Notes: generated by a model not told the origin, from the sequence alone. A stretch of 64,000 nt of DNA from Puccinia triticina (GCF_026914185.1 NC_070566.1:2356001-2420000), one strand, 5' to 3'. Positions 22,194 through 33,309 are shown, counted from the first letter of the stretch. Made by a program: numbers and translations.

Positions 22194-23079
22194 AACGACG
22201 GCAAAACCGTTAACCTCTCCCACCATAGCGACGGAGACTGGGATTACCCCAGCAAGTCAAACAGAATCCTCGGCAGCTGTTGTCCCGGCTGCGACATCAG
22301 ACATATCCGGTTCCGCTCCGGCTCCGAAGCTGCAGTATGCCCCAGCCAAGCGTGGCCGACCCCGTAAGTCTGGAACCCCATCGGCTACCCCCGCTGCGAC
22401 ATTTCTATCTGCTTCTGCCCCGCCTCCGGCGGTCAAGATGGCCCCAGCCAAGCGTGTCCGTCCCAGTATCGCCGGAACCTCATCAGCCAGCCCTGCTGCA
22501 ACGTTTGAGGAACCCCCAGCCAAGCGTTTCCGTCCCATTAAGGTCGTGGCCGCATCTGCGCCTGCCCAGGTGACAGAGGTTGGTATTCTCCCAGTAAAGG
22601 CCAAGGCTGGCCGTCCCAAGAAGGCCACACGATTCCAGACCTCGATCACTTTCAAGTCGGAGCCTTTGGAAGATGCTAATTCTGAGCGCATTCAGGCACG
22701 ATCCGAGGCTTATTGGAGAGATCATCAGTGGACGCCGGGTCACGATCCCAAGACAGGTAACGTGATTTCTTTATCCCCTTTGATTAGCAAGAAGCGAACT
22801 AAATGAGGATGGGATTGCTGATTTTTTTTTTTTTGCCTTGACTTAGACACTCCTGGCTTGACCTCAGATGCTCAGCCGGCAGCTTCTATCCCCGCATTGG
22901 CGCCTGCTACTGGAAACAAGCGTGTCCGGGCAACTAATAAGGCGACCGATAAATTGCCCAAGAAGGAGCTCTTGTCAACCGCAAGCAAGATTGTTTCGTA
23001 TTGGTACGAGCAGGCGGCTAAGGTGGACTTGAACAAGCCAAAGAAGGGAGTTAATGCTAGGAAGGCCCGTGGTGCTTAA
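22194..23079 (+). pseudogene. Transposase tail: AT-hook, Ala/Pro/Lys-rich
   Basis: An A/P/S/K-rich low-complexity stretch with AT-hook motifs (KRGRPRKSG near 22350; KAGRPKKAT near 22605) and repeated APAKR(V/G)RP blocks. AT-hooks bind the minor groove of AT-rich DNA. It reads through an intron at about 22757-22845 to a lysine-rich end at 23079. It lies in the order expected for the C-terminus of the same gene; the exon join to 22130 is not certain. Confidence 0.55.
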
Positions 23080-23695
23080 GGGTTTTACCACCCGGTTGTC
23101 TTTCCATTCCTACGTGCCAATGTTGATTGGGATTCAAGTTGAGGACTTAACTTGGAGGCTTTTTTGGGACTTTTTCCTCTCCCCTCCCCGCTTTTGCTTT
23201 TGGTTGTTTTCTTTTCCTGCTACTTGTGGTCTATTTCCTGCGTGCTTGATGTTACAAGTTGAGTTACTTGTTGTCTCTTTTGTGTCTGTTTTCCCAATTT
23301 TTGGCCATTGCCCTCCTTGGAATGCTGTCGGGTAGGATGTAAAATTGCATCCTGGAAGCGCTTATGTCATTCTTACATGGTGCCATTTCACGTTGGTGCT
23401 GCGCTGTAAAGTGGACGGCTGTAATTTTAATTTATTTGTTGCTCCCATTGAGATTTATCTGCTACAATTTTACATTGGGTTGACGTTGTAAATCATAGCG
23501 TGCAATTGTTTTGTTTGCATTGCCCAGCGTGCAATTTTACATGGTATTCTTTACATTGCCTATTTGACATGGTACCTCAATTAGGTGAATAGATGTAAAA
23601 TTAATTGACAGGCTGGAAATGTGCATTTTTACGGGTTTGGTGTTTTACGTTGCATGTGCAATGTAAACAACAGGATGTAAAATTCAACATCCCCG
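23080..23695. other. 3' terminal region of the large DNA transposon
   Basis: Non-coding, with many copies of short tgtaaaat/attttaca words in both orientations, mirrored at 10985-11250. These are probably subterminal transposase-binding repeats. Confidence 0.55.
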
Positions 23696-24604
23696 TATAG
23701 TATAAAATTGCAGGATAAGGAAAGATCTTGGATCTCCAGCCTTTCAAACTGTGATTTTGCATTCCATGACATGTAAGTGATCATAGATATGTCAATGAGA
23801 GCCTGCACTATGGTTCATAAAATTATTCCCCCTTTTGTGCCAGAGGCACAGTCAACAGTGCCAGATGGATTATGATTCTGGTGATTCAGTATCCTCAAAA
23901 ATTTCATCAAAACTTAAAAAGGGTTTCAACTCTTGATGCAAGTGGGTTGGTTCAACTTGTCAGGGCTTGGGTTGGGTTCAGGCAGTCTAAAATTTGAAAA
24001 CCCAATTTTAAACCCAACCCAGCAAGACCTAGCCCCATTTCATGGGTGGGGTTCAGGCAGAAAACTTGCAAACAATTACCTTTGGTTGGATTTGTGCACT
24101 GTTTTTCAACCCAACCCATTTAAATCCTGAATCAACCCTGATATTTATATGCAAGTGGCCATGCTCCTGTAAGGGTTCTGTGAACCCTCACTGGAAGGAA
24201 TGGAGGGACGGAGGGCCAAAGGCCAGAAGTCTATAAAAAGAATGTGAATTCCTAAGATTGGCCAATGAGAGGAAGGAAAAGGATCAAGACCAGCTTGGGG
24301 AAGAAGAGAGCATGTTCTGTACTATGTACAAGCTTATATAGAAGAGTGTGCTATCTAATTGCATATGCACGTGTGTTCTAGCTTCAGTAAGGGCAAAGCC
24401 CTTACAGCTCCTGTATCACTTAACAACACTTGGCTTTCTGCCTAAAAGAGTTACACATATGCTTACCCTGGTCATTACCAAGGTCTGTGAATTCCACTTC
24501 CAAATTCATAGGCAGAGCATAGACCACCCATTTGGAAACTATCTGTGAACTTCATCCTCATTTTCTAGCCACAACAGGACTGTACAGATGTGCCCCAATA
24601 GCAT
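23696..24604. other. Spacer between the tail-to-tail genes
   Basis: No gene seen. A gggttgggttcaggcag word and its partial inverse recur at 23935-24060, suggesting a decayed short element. Confidence 0.4.
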
Positions 24605-24781
24605 TAGAGCTGGCTCCTAGTACTCATTTGCGGGTACTAGGCACCCATGAGCGGGTACCTGTTGGAGTGCGCAGGTACCCGCCAGCAGGTGCAGGTGCGG
24701 GTGTCCAGTTTGACTTGAGGGGAAATTTCAGTCAGATACCCGCACCCGCCATGGGTACCCGGGTACAAAGTGCCAGCTCTA
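24605..24781. mobile_element. hAT-type MITE, 177 bp
   Basis: Terminal inverted repeats TAGAGCTGGC / GCCAGCTCTA and an exact 8-bp duplication AATAGCAT (24597-24604, 24782-24789), the hAT hallmark. The interior is crowded with GGGTACC/GGTACCC words in both orientations. Confidence 0.88.
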
Positions 24782-25246
24782 AATAGCATTTGTACATAGG
24801 CTAGAGTTGCTGAAGATTTGACCACCATTGAACCACACAAAGATAAACACTTTCCAGCTATAATTCACGTATCAGGAGGTTTGCATTTGGTGGATTCTCT
24901 TAAGCAAAAAGAGGGATGAAAATATGAAATGAATTTGTTGAAGTACCAATCAATTGAGGTTTCCAAAATGAGACACAACTGGTTGATTATTTCATATTTG
25001 TAACAAAAAGCTCATGAAAGGGGAGAAGGATCAGAGCAAAAGTACAAAACAAACAAGAAAATAGATTTCAAACCTGAGATGTATATGTATAAACCAAGGG
25101 AAGGATAGTGGGAAATTGGGGATGTTGAGAACTCCAGGTGTAAAAAGGATCAAGTTGTCAAAAAATGATCACCTTTCTCATATTTATGGATGATTCAAGT
25201 GAAGTTTTTATATCTTTTTGGATTTTATTGGAATTACAAGGAACAT

Positions 25247-27898
25247 TCATTTTTGTTCAGAATAATTTGGACCATATTTCAAGTTCTTGTTGAAATTTGT
25301 AGCAAAGAATTGAATGATGGCATTGAAGAACTGCTTGAATCCATTTATTTTTTCCCCCTTGTGCATGGCGTATAGTAATTTGAGGTCATCTCTTCCTGGT
25401 TCCTGGAGCCAAAAATCCAAAAAACGCCATGTTAATGTAGGAATCTGTTTTTTGAGTGATCTAAGTGGCATACATTCTATATTCAAGCATTCATCTTCTG
25501 GTATGACTTGTTGGAATTCCTGAAATCTCTTGAAAGAATGTTTGAAAAGCAATTCTTTGTTTTTAATTAACTTTTCTTCTTCACCTGATGGAGTAATAAT
25601 AGCATCTATTGCTTCAACATACAAGAAGAATATCTGAAGTACTCTTTGGTAGTTTTTATTTTTAATTGCACTTTCAAAGTTGGTACCAGTCTGTATTTGC
25701 CAAAACCTGAACCATAGGTTTTGATTTGACCATACTTTTTCAAATTGGCTTATCAGGTTTAAGGTGTTGAAATTCTTCCTTTTCTTCTCATTTCCCAAAG
25801 GCAAATGTGAACCTGAAATGTGTTTCTTGGAATATATTTTCTTCAGCTGAGCAAAAATCTCAGGAGCCTTTTTGGAATCAAACATGATTGTTCCTGTTTC
25901 AATTAATTCTTCTGAATGGAAGAAACTTTGAAGCTTTTGCTTCACAATTGAAGATGGATGGTTTACTATTATTAAAGCTAGATCAAAATTCAAAATCTTC
26001 ATCTGTGGCTCAACAACCATAGCATTGAGCCTTTTGGATTCAAAAAATTGAGAGCTGCATTCAATCTGATGGTGCTTTTTGTGAGATTTTGGATGATTTG
26101 GGCCATACTTTAACTCATGGTTTAGATTTGTAGTGCAGAATTGAACAATGGAATTAAAAAATTGTTTAAAGCCACTTTCCTTCTTTTGCTTTTCTTTGAA
26201 GTATAGATCTTTGAGATCCTCTCTGCCTGGTTCCTGAAGCCAAAAGTCCAAAAACCACCATGTTAATTTATGAATTGATCTCTTGACTGATTTGTGACTC
26301 AAAAATTCTCTCTTCAACTCATCATTATTTAAGATAATGTCATTGAGTTGCCAAAATCTTCCAATTGAGTGCTTGAAACATAATGACTTGCTTTGAATTA
26401 ACCTTACATCTTCCTCTGATGGAGAAATGATACTCTCTATTGAATTAACATACAAGCAAAAAACCAGAAGTAATCTTTGGTAATCTTCATCCTTTATTTT
26501 GTCTCCAAAGTTGGTACCAGTTTTGAGTTCCCAAAAACTGAACCATAGTTGTTGATTAGCCCATAAATCTCCAAATTTTCTTTGGAGGTTTGAGGAGCTA
26601 AAATTTTTCCTTTTACTTTTGAAGTTGTTGGAAAATTCAGATTGTGGTAAATTTCTGATGTGATAGATTCTCTTCAGCCAATCAAAAAACTTAGGAGCAT
26701 CTTCAGTGTTGAACATAATTGATCCTTTTGCAGTGAATTGCTTGGTCTGAAAGAAATTTTGGAGTTCTTGCTCAACTTTTGGAGATGGATGTTCAATCAA
26801 TATTAAATCCAGGCCAAAATGTAGATCTTTGACCTTTGGCTTAAAGATAATGTCAATGTTGTCTTGATTAGAGCCACCATGAGAGCTGGTGGCAATTTGA
26901 TGGTCATTTTTTTCCTTCTCTTCAAAAATATCTCCCTGTATTCTATTCTGAGAGGGCACTATTTCTTGAGGAAATTTCCGGTTTTGAACCATTTTTGGTT
27001 TAAGATTCTTGCTGCTTTCAATGAATTTAACTTTGGAATTCTTGTTCTCAAAATCTTCACATTCATGCTGGGAATGAATTTCCTTTTTCAGGTTATCTTC
27101 TGGCAAGGCGGATTCGACTTTAGGCTTCTTAAGTACTGGAAACCTTTTGTGATGTTTCACAGGTTTGGCATCAACATGGGAAGCAGCATGATCGAAATGT
27201 CGCCCAATAGAAGTTGCCTCCATCCCTTTATCTTGCTCTTTAAACGAAGAAAATTTACTGATGTAGTGAGTGTTTTCCCCAAGTCTATTTTCAATGTTTG
27301 AAGAAAGCCCGAAAATATCTAGAAGCTTTCTCGATTCATCCGGATCAGCGGTTTGGGGATTTGTGAATAAATTTTCAGAAAGGGGTTCAATTTTTACTGT
27401 TTGCTGTGGAGGGTGTTGACTCCCATATGGGTAGATCGTTGAATCCTGACTTCCCCTTTGTAGATTATCCATGAGGTTTCTAGTCTGCCCACCACCTAGA
27501 AACGATGAAGAATCCGAAGCAAAAACAGCAGATTTTTGATGGTAATTGGCGGCCTGCGCTCCCCGAGGGGTGCCAGTGGCAGCGTATTTTTGTTCGAGGA
27601 ACTGGCCAGTTGAAGCAAGCTGCAACTCATGGCCTGAATTTCGGAGCTCCTCCGGTGTGTCGATGCGATCGGCGCTGCTAATAAGAGCCGGTGCGACGTA
27701 ATCTTCATTCTGGTGTGTCGTCGGTCTTTCCTTTGATAATGGGAATGTACCTTCAAGGGTCCAGTGCGAAGGGCCGGAGGACCGCTCCGGAATGGTTCGG
27801 CTAGCTGAATCATGAAGGAAGTTGTACATTGCTTCACAGGGCAGAAGCATCCCGCAAATGGTCCAAAGGAGACGATGACTGGTCATTGTCTGCATCAT
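25247..27898 (-). CDS. Large secreted protein with a tandemly duplicated C-terminal domain (effector candidate, copy 2)
   Basis: An intronless 883-residue paralogue of 7786-10425 in tail-to-tail orientation; the C-terminal domains look well over half identical by eye, the polar middle less so. The start is MMQTMTSHRLLWTICGMLLPC, again a signal peptide of about 25 residues. The tandem C-terminal units repeat the landmarks: KRKNFSSSN and KRKNFNTLN, LWFSFWELKTGTNF and LWFRFWQIQTGTNF, LDFWLQEPGR(E/D)DL twice, GFKQFFN twice. The frame is fully open although transposons surround it, so selection may have kept it. Its upstream region has been broken about 240 bp from the ATG by insertions that copy 1 lacks, so its promoter may differ. 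Function is unknown. Confidence 0.85.
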   Translation of the reverse strand: MMQTMTSHRLLWTICGMLLPCEAMYNFLHDSASRTIPERSSGPSHWTLEGTFPLSKERPTTHQNEDYVAPALISSADRIDTPEELRNSGHELQLASTGQFLEQKYAATGTPRGAQAANYHQKSAVFASDSSSFLGGGQTRNLMDNLQRGSQDSTIYPYGSQHPPQQTVKIEPLSENLFTNPQTADPDESRKLLDIFGLSSNIENRLGENTHYISKFSSFKEQDKGMEATSIGRHFDHAASHVDAKPVKHHKRFPVLKKPKVESALPEDNLKKEIHSQHECEDFENKNSKVKFIESSKNLKPKMVQNRKFPQEIVPSQNRIQGDIFEEKEKNDHQIATSSHGGSNQDNIDIIFKPKVKDLHFGLDLILIEHPSPKVEQELQNFFQTKQFTAKGSIMFNTEDAPKFFDWLKRIYHIRNLPQSEFSNNFKSKRKNFSSSNLQRKFGDLWANQQLWFSFWELKTGTNFGDKIKDEDYQRLLLVFCLYVNSIESIISPSEEDVRLIQSKSLCFKHSIGRFWQLNDIILNNDELKREFLSHKSVKRSIHKLTWWFLDFWLQEPGREDLKDLYFKEKQKKESGFKQFFNSIVQFCTTNLNHELKYGPNHPKSHKKHHQIECSSQFFESKRLNAMVVEPQMKILNFDLALIIVNHPSSIVKQKLQSFFHSEELIETGTIMFDSKKAPEIFAQLKKIYSKKHISGSHLPLGNEKKRKNFNTLNLISQFEKVWSNQNLWFRFWQIQTGTNFESAIKNKNYQRVLQIFFLYVEAIDAIITPSGEEEKLIKNKELLFKHSFKRFQEFQQVIPEDECLNIECMPLRSLKKQIPTLTWRFLDFWLQEPGRDDLKLLYAMHKGEKINGFKQFFNAIIQFFATNFNKNLKYGPNYSEQK

Positions 27899-28135
27899 CC
27901 TAGGCTAGAGAAGCACTAGAGAGTGAGTTCGAAGCTGTTCGAAGACCAGGGTTTTGGATATTCTGAGGAAGTGAATTTTTGGAATTTGTGAAACCTTCTG
28001 TAATTAGACGTGGCAACTTGGTCCGGTTGATTTACTGCACCTCTTCAGTCAGTAGCAGCTCAATGTTTGTCGAATTGTAGCTTGACACCAAACCACCTTC
28101 GGCGCGGGGATGTTGTACCTCGTGGAGACCCGGTA

Positions 28136-28319
28136 CAGTGACCCCGCCATGTAAGCATAAGGATGGTGGACAAAAATCCTATGCTTACATCGCAGTATGC
28201 TTCTTATCGAGGTAAAATCCCAGCAAAACCAAGAGAATGGTCGCGGGAAATCTAGATTTATGCTATGCTTACATTGTGATTATGCTTACATTGTGAATGC
28301 TTACATGGCGGGGTCACTG
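28136..28319. mobile_element. Tc1/mariner-type MITE, 184 bp, upstream of the copy-2 gene
   Basis: Inverted repeats CAGTGACCCCGCCATGTAAG at both ends, flanked by TA (28134-28135, 28320-28321). The word atgcttac recurs inside. The corresponding place in copy 1 (7618) has no insert. Confidence 0.88.
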
Positions 28320-28369
28320 TATACATCTTCCACCATCCTTGTTGGAGTATCAGTCCAGTTAGGGTATTC

Positions 28370-28533
28370 AAAATTGATTTTTGAATATCATTTTACATAA
28401 AATCATAAGATTTATGAAAGGTTTGAGAGGTGCTTGAAATGAAGAGAACCCTCAACTTTCACCCCATCAAAAGTTTGGACATGTAGATCTTATGATTTTA
28501 TGTAGAAAGTGGTTTGAAAATCAATTTTGAACA
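28370..28533. mobile_element. MITE with 3-bp duplication, split by GYP-B (rest at 42016-42020)
   Basis: It starts TAGGGTATTCAAAATTGATTT; the right end, ...AAATCAATTTTGAACACCACA, is divided by GYP-B so that its last five bases lie at 42016-42020. AGT flanks it at 28367-28369 and 42021-42023. Copy 1 has a single uninterrupted site (aatcactggact, 7580). A related fragment lies at 45466-45546. Confidence 0.82.
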
Positions 28534-29213
28534 TGTAAGAATCTAGTGTACGTAAATGGAAATTAGTCATATTACATAGGTATTACCTCGGAGGTAATCA
28601 GACAGATACGTGGATAGCTGACAGATGATTAGACTAATAAGGTCAAGATTGATACCAAACAGGAAGATGACGTTGGTACAATAGGGGGGTTCACAATAGG
28701 ATAAAAATAAAACTTTAGAGCCAATTTTAAGCCCTTTATGGACAACATTTTTAAAAATGGGGAAGTGTGTCTGATTGTCAAGGGACACTCAATCCTGTAC
28801 ATCTTACCAAATTTTTAAAAAGTTGTTGATAAAGGCCTTAAAATTGGCTCTAAAGTTTTATTTTTATCCTATTGTGAACCCCCCTAATAATGAATTCAGG
28901 AGGAAAATCTTATTACCTAGGATCAAAAAGGATCAGGCTTGGATTTCCTTTGCTATCTGATCTTTGTATTCGCTACCGTTATCCTTCTCTGTTCTGTCTA
29001 TAAAAGGTACCATGCGCGCATCAGATTGTATTTTTCTTTTCTCTATCACAATATTTTGTTTTCTTTATCGCCTTTAAACTTTCAAATAAATCAAACATTT
29101 AACCTTATATATGCAATCAGTGTCTCGTGAGAATTTGGCTTAGTTATTGTTAGCTTGTCTGTGATATTCTGAAACGTTCTGTTTCAGGCACGTGTAGTAC
29201 TCTAGTCATTACA
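28534..29213 (+). repeat. GYP-B 5' LTR (with MITE)
   Basis: TGTAAGAATCTAG...GTCATTACA, 680 bp. Without the 203-bp MITE and its duplicated AAT it is 474 bp and aligns to the 3' LTR, which has a further ttttc. A TATAAAA box precedes the presumed start of transcription near 29000. Confidence 0.93.
28683..28885. mobile_element. MITE with ~75-bp inverted repeats, only in the 5' LTR
   Basis: AGGGGGGTTCACAATAGG starts one arm and its reverse complement ends the other; the arms stay similar for about 75 bp with a 50-bp loop. AAT lies on both sides (28680-28682, 28886-28888). The 3' LTR gives the empty site (caataatgaatt at 41678). Confidence 0.93.
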
Positions 29214-29271
29214 ATAATATTACAATCTTCAAGCCCTTCTTTTGTCAGTCTTATATTTTATCGCAACTCAA

Positions 29272-30532
29272 ATGGATATCAACCAGGACGAACGAGTCCA
29301 GAATTTGGCCAACACCCTTTCTGACCTTCAAATTCATCAGCAAACCAAAGCCCAATCCACTTCCGCTCAAGTCAATTCGCTTTGAACGGATATCAACAAC
29401 ATCAACCACTCTCTTCAAGATATTTCACAACAACTACTCCTTTTTCAGCAACAACTCCTCAACATGCAAGTCGCCCCGCCGCCACCTCAACAACATCATG
29501 CGCAGGATGTTGGAGTCATGACTCACGCCTTGTTTTCCGGCAATCCGAAAGATATCAACAAATTTCTCTACTTCATCAAAGATCGTTTGGTCAAAGTTGA
29601 AAATCGGTTTCCTACGGAAAAGAGCAAGATCAATTGGGTCGTCTGACACTTTCAACACGCTAATGGCAACATCTCCAATTCCACCCCTTCATACAACTGG
29701 TGGATTTCAATTCTTAAGGAAAACACTAGGACTCAAAATCTCGACGCTCACGCGGCTTCAGCTGAGGATCCTTACGTTCTTCCTGGTCTCGCTTCTATTT
29801 GCACTTTTATGGCAAAATTAGAAGAAGTATTTGAGAAATAGTACTGAAGATGCAAAAAGAGCTTTGTATAGCTGTCGACAAGGCAACATGTCGTTGGACG
29901 TCTTCAACTCCCTTTTCAGCTCTCTGGTTTACACTGTCGACCTCACAGAAGAAAGCCAATGTGACTTGTATAAACGTGCTCTCAATCCCCAAATTCTAGA
30001 AATCGCAATTGTCAAGGACTCTTGGAAGACTGCCGACACTCTTTGAAAGAAGCAAGACTTGGCCATACTCGCTTCCAATATCCTTGATGAGCTCAACCAA
30101 CTCCGCAGCAAATTCACTGTTCGACGACCTGAAATTCAACCCCAACCCCTCCCCCTTCCTTCAACCTCTTCCGCCCCAATTCCGATGGATATTGATGCCA
30201 TCACCACTAGCACCGGATTCACATTCCCACTCTATCAAGCTTTATGCGTCAAGAACAAGTTATGTCAGAGATGTCACAAGGCGTACGACTCCTGTCACAT
30301 CACCAATTGATCCTGTCCCAATACCAAAGTTTTGATGAAGGAGAAGCTTGATTTATTTGTTTGACTCAATTCTCAAGGGTCAACAACACAACAAGTCGCA
30401 GCCATTGACCAATTCAACAGTGGACAGATCGGTGCATCCTCGGACTCTCAACCTCAGGTACATGTTTCAGCCATCAGATCGACCTTCAATGATCATTCTT
30501 GGGACACTGTTGGTACCTATACACTTGGGAAT
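29272..30532 (+). pseudogene. GYP-B Gag remnant
   Basis: Gag begins ATGGATATCAACC at 29272 and can be followed through PPPPQQHHAQDVGVMTHALFSGN, the capsid part and a knuckle (CQRCHKAYDSCH, about 30262). It is interrupted by TGA codons near 29382, 29645, 30043, 30308 and 30361, and by a frame disturbance near 29770-29830. Confidence 0.82.
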
Positions 30533-31712
30533 ATGTTGATGTATGGCGTGGGTGAGGAAGGCATTCCTATTGATGATGGCAAGTATTTTTTTCATACTTC
30601 CCCCACCAAACCTTCTATCCCTATCTTTTCTTCCCATACAGCATCATCTAGATTAGTTCTCCCCATCCACCTCCTTCGACATGGTTTCCCCCCTCTCATA
30701 GCTATGGCATTGATTGATTCCGGCGCAGGAGAATCATTCATTGACAAAAATTTTGTAAGAGAAAAGGGTCTTCAGCTGACAGCGTTGCCAATCCCTTTTT
30801 CTTGCAGAAGTTTTGATGGATCCCCAGCTTCATCAGGAGATGTCACCCAATGCTGGCGCGGCCGTTTAGTTGGATTGGATTTTCAGAAGCAACCACATTT
30901 CTCTAATGTTTCTTTGAATGTTATTTCTCTCTCTTCAGTTGATGTCATATTAGGCCTTCCTTGGCTCAAGGCGAATTTAGCTTGGGTTGGCGGACCACAT
31001 GGACAACTCTTCTTTTCCTCTACTAGTAACTGTATCCCACCTTCTTTGAACCTATCCACACCTCCTGTCAACGTTTCATCTATCACTAATAACTTACTCC
31101 TTAATCAAGATGAAATCATGTCTCTCCCTATTTCTCTCTGCTCTTTTTCTGATGTGTTTACAGTTGCTAGTCTGCAATCGTTACCACCTGTTCAGCCGCA
31201 ATTTGATCTCAAAATCCAGATCAAGGAGGGATGTGTCCCACCTTTCGGTGGTTTGTAAAATTTAAGTGAGAAAGAAAGAACACAATTGAGAGAGTATATT
31301 GATGACAACCTTAGCAAAGGTTTTATTTGCTTATCATCTTCACCAGCAGCAGCCCCCATCTTTTTTGTTAAAACAGAAGGAAAGGATGACAGACCATGTG
31401 TAGATTATTGAGGTTTGAATGCCATAACCGTAAGAGACAGTTATCCTATCCCTGTTCTATCCCTTCTTTTGAATAATTTGGCGGGATGCAAATATCTATC
31501 AAAAGTGGATTTGAAATCAGCATTTAACCTACTCCGGGTAACTCCGGGACAAGAATATCTTACAGCATTTCGAACCCCTTGGGGATTGTTCGAGTACCTT
31601 GTCATGCCCTTTGGGCTAGCCAACGCTCCAGCAACCTTCCAGAGATTTATACAGCACGTACTTCGTGAATATATTGATGTGTGCTGTTTTGTCTACATTG
31701 ATGACATTCTTA
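30533..31712 (+). pseudogene. GYP-B protease and N-terminal RT
   Basis: Protease motif LIDSGAGESF (about 30711-30740). RT runs from about 31190 to YIDDILI at 31697-31712, where the Helitron interrupts it. TAA at 31256 stands where GYP-A has a tyrosine codon, and TGA at 31408 stands in place of tryptophan (DYW). Confidence 0.88.
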
Positions 31713-32586
31713 TCCAAGTTTATTAAAGACACAGTTTTTCCACAACTGTGAAAAAAAAAATCAAGGGTTCCCCCTGTAAATACATAAAAACAGAAAAAAA
31801 AACATCAAGGGTTTCCCCTTATCATAAAACACAAGAAAAAAAATACAATGTTTAATCTAGATACAACAGAACTGGAAAAAAATGAAAACTCAAATGCCCC
31901 CAAACAACACCAAAGGTGTTGTGAACAGCAATGGCTGTTGCATCTGGGCCAACCTCCAGCCCGTGTCAAGTGCACGGGTCAAAAAGGAAGGGCGTTGAAG
32001 GCCCCTATCCCGCAGCGAAGGCTGCAGAACCCAGGGGGGCCCACTCTTCAGCCCCTCAAACTGTGCAAGTGCAACAGCGGAGGGGGTTGAGGACGAACCG
32101 CACGCTGGAAGTACAGCAGCAGAGGACCTAGCTTAACTAAGCCTCTTGAACGGAGGGTCCGGGGGACCCCGCCCGGAGGGCTCTCCGCAGGAGAGGCTTA
32201 TGAGTTATGTCTTGATTTAAGCAGGAGCAGAAAGGATCTGCTACACTAAAAATCCCAACCAATATAGAAAAACTGAATACACAGAGCTGTAGGTTCTGTT
32301 CTTGCAATCAATTTGAGCCACTTATCTATCTTGTAGCCAGAAAAACAACTCCTGGAGTCCCAAACAAGTGGAGCCTCATTTGGAAGACTTGTGCATTTTT
32401 GATCTTTTGAAAAGGTCAACAGATTGAGATAGAAAAAATCTGAGTAGACCAAAATGTAGAGAAAGAAAAGTAGCATAGGGTACAGATAGGGCATATTGGT
32501 GGAGAGGCTGGGGGAGGAGCTATAAAAATTTTAAAAACCTCTCAGCCAAATGAACTTTCTGCTCCGGCGTAAAATTTGGGATAATG

Positions 32587-32656
32587 CACAAGTCCCTCCC
32601 TGCGGGAGGGGCGGCTTCGCCGCCAGCCACAGCGCTCCCACCAGGGGGGACTTGTG
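32587..32656. repeat. 70-bp GC-rich inverted repeat
   Basis: CACAAGTCCC at one end and GGGACTTGTG at the other, with further pairing inside (ggcggcttcgccgcc). It could be a tiny MITE or just a hairpin; no clear target duplication. Confidence 0.6.
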
Positions 32657-32927
32657 TTAAGTTAGGCAGAGGACGCCCTGGGGATTATCCGGACACAAGG
32701 GCACCCCTTTTTATACAAAATCCACCAGCAGTCTTGCTTCAAGCCTCCCCCTCAACTCTGCCCTGCTACATATCCTTGACAACCGGACAACGCCACCGCC
32801 ACGGCGCTGATGTACGTTTGACCTGCGCGGCACTGACTACGTCCTGTCAGAGGGTCGCGTCGACTATCCGGGTGCAACCCCAATTGTTTGTCGTGGGCCC
32901 GCTGTGTAAAAGCTTTGACCGTGACCG

Positions 32928-33113
32928 GATGATCTGTACATACCCTACTGTCTCGGCCACGCCGTCGACCCGGCCTTCGAAGCCACATTCGTCTCTCTTG
33001 CCCAAGTCTCCAAGAAAAACCCCGCACAGGTCGTCAACTTCGTCATGTGCTGGAAGTCTTGTCAGGCCGAATCGAGCAACGACTATGCCATCCAACGTGC
33101 CTTGTGCTTTCTT
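32928..33113 (+). pseudogene. Captured fragment, probably the start of a Furry/Mor2/Tao3-like gene
   Basis: The frame reads DLYIPYCLGHAVDPAFEATF, then VSLAQVSKKNPAQVV and MCWKSCQAESS, resembling the early part of the fungal Furry family where a 'slow' domain precedes the conserved N-terminal block. It ends at a plausible donor (gtgagtac). It lies upstream of the clearer fragment at 34262-35222 and in the same orientation. A stop directly before it shows it is not a complete gene. Confidence 0.5.
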
Positions 33114-33309
33114 TGTGAGTACATAGATTTGTCACTGCTTTGACAATTTGAAGCCTCCATCCACTGACTTGAACAAACTAATTATCAAGTTCAGGAGTCG
33201 GACAACGCCCTGGATCCAGACACCTCTTAGTCAGCCTCAGTTCCCTCCCTACCATCATATGTTGTTCGCAACTGATCATTTGTCTTTTGCTTGGTTAGCT
33301 TAACCATTG

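Larger units (their letters stand above)
10979..23695 (+). mobile_element. Large MULE/KDZ-type DNA transposon carrying nested elements
   Basis: Bounded by an exact 8-bp direct repeat TATAGTAT (10971-10978 and 23696-23703). Its ends are related inverted repeats: GGGGTAGATGAATTTTACA on the left and, reversed, GGGGATGTTGAATTTTACA on the right, followed by further tgtaaa/ttaca subterminal repeats on both sides. It carries a multi-exon transposase gene with a GCM-type finger, an RNase-H-fold core region, a USP-like protease domain and an AT-hook tail. Removing the nested copia element and MITE leaves about 5.9 kb. An 8-bp duplication suits Mutator-like and Zisupton/KDZ elements; which superfamily it is remains open. 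Confidence 0.85.

Noticed and set aside
31713..31725. AGTTT as a 5-bp target duplication of the 31.7-35.8 kb insert (AGTTT also at 35825)
   Set aside because: That reading leaves two extra codons in the RT motif, whereas TC...CTAG in A^T restores the motif exactly.
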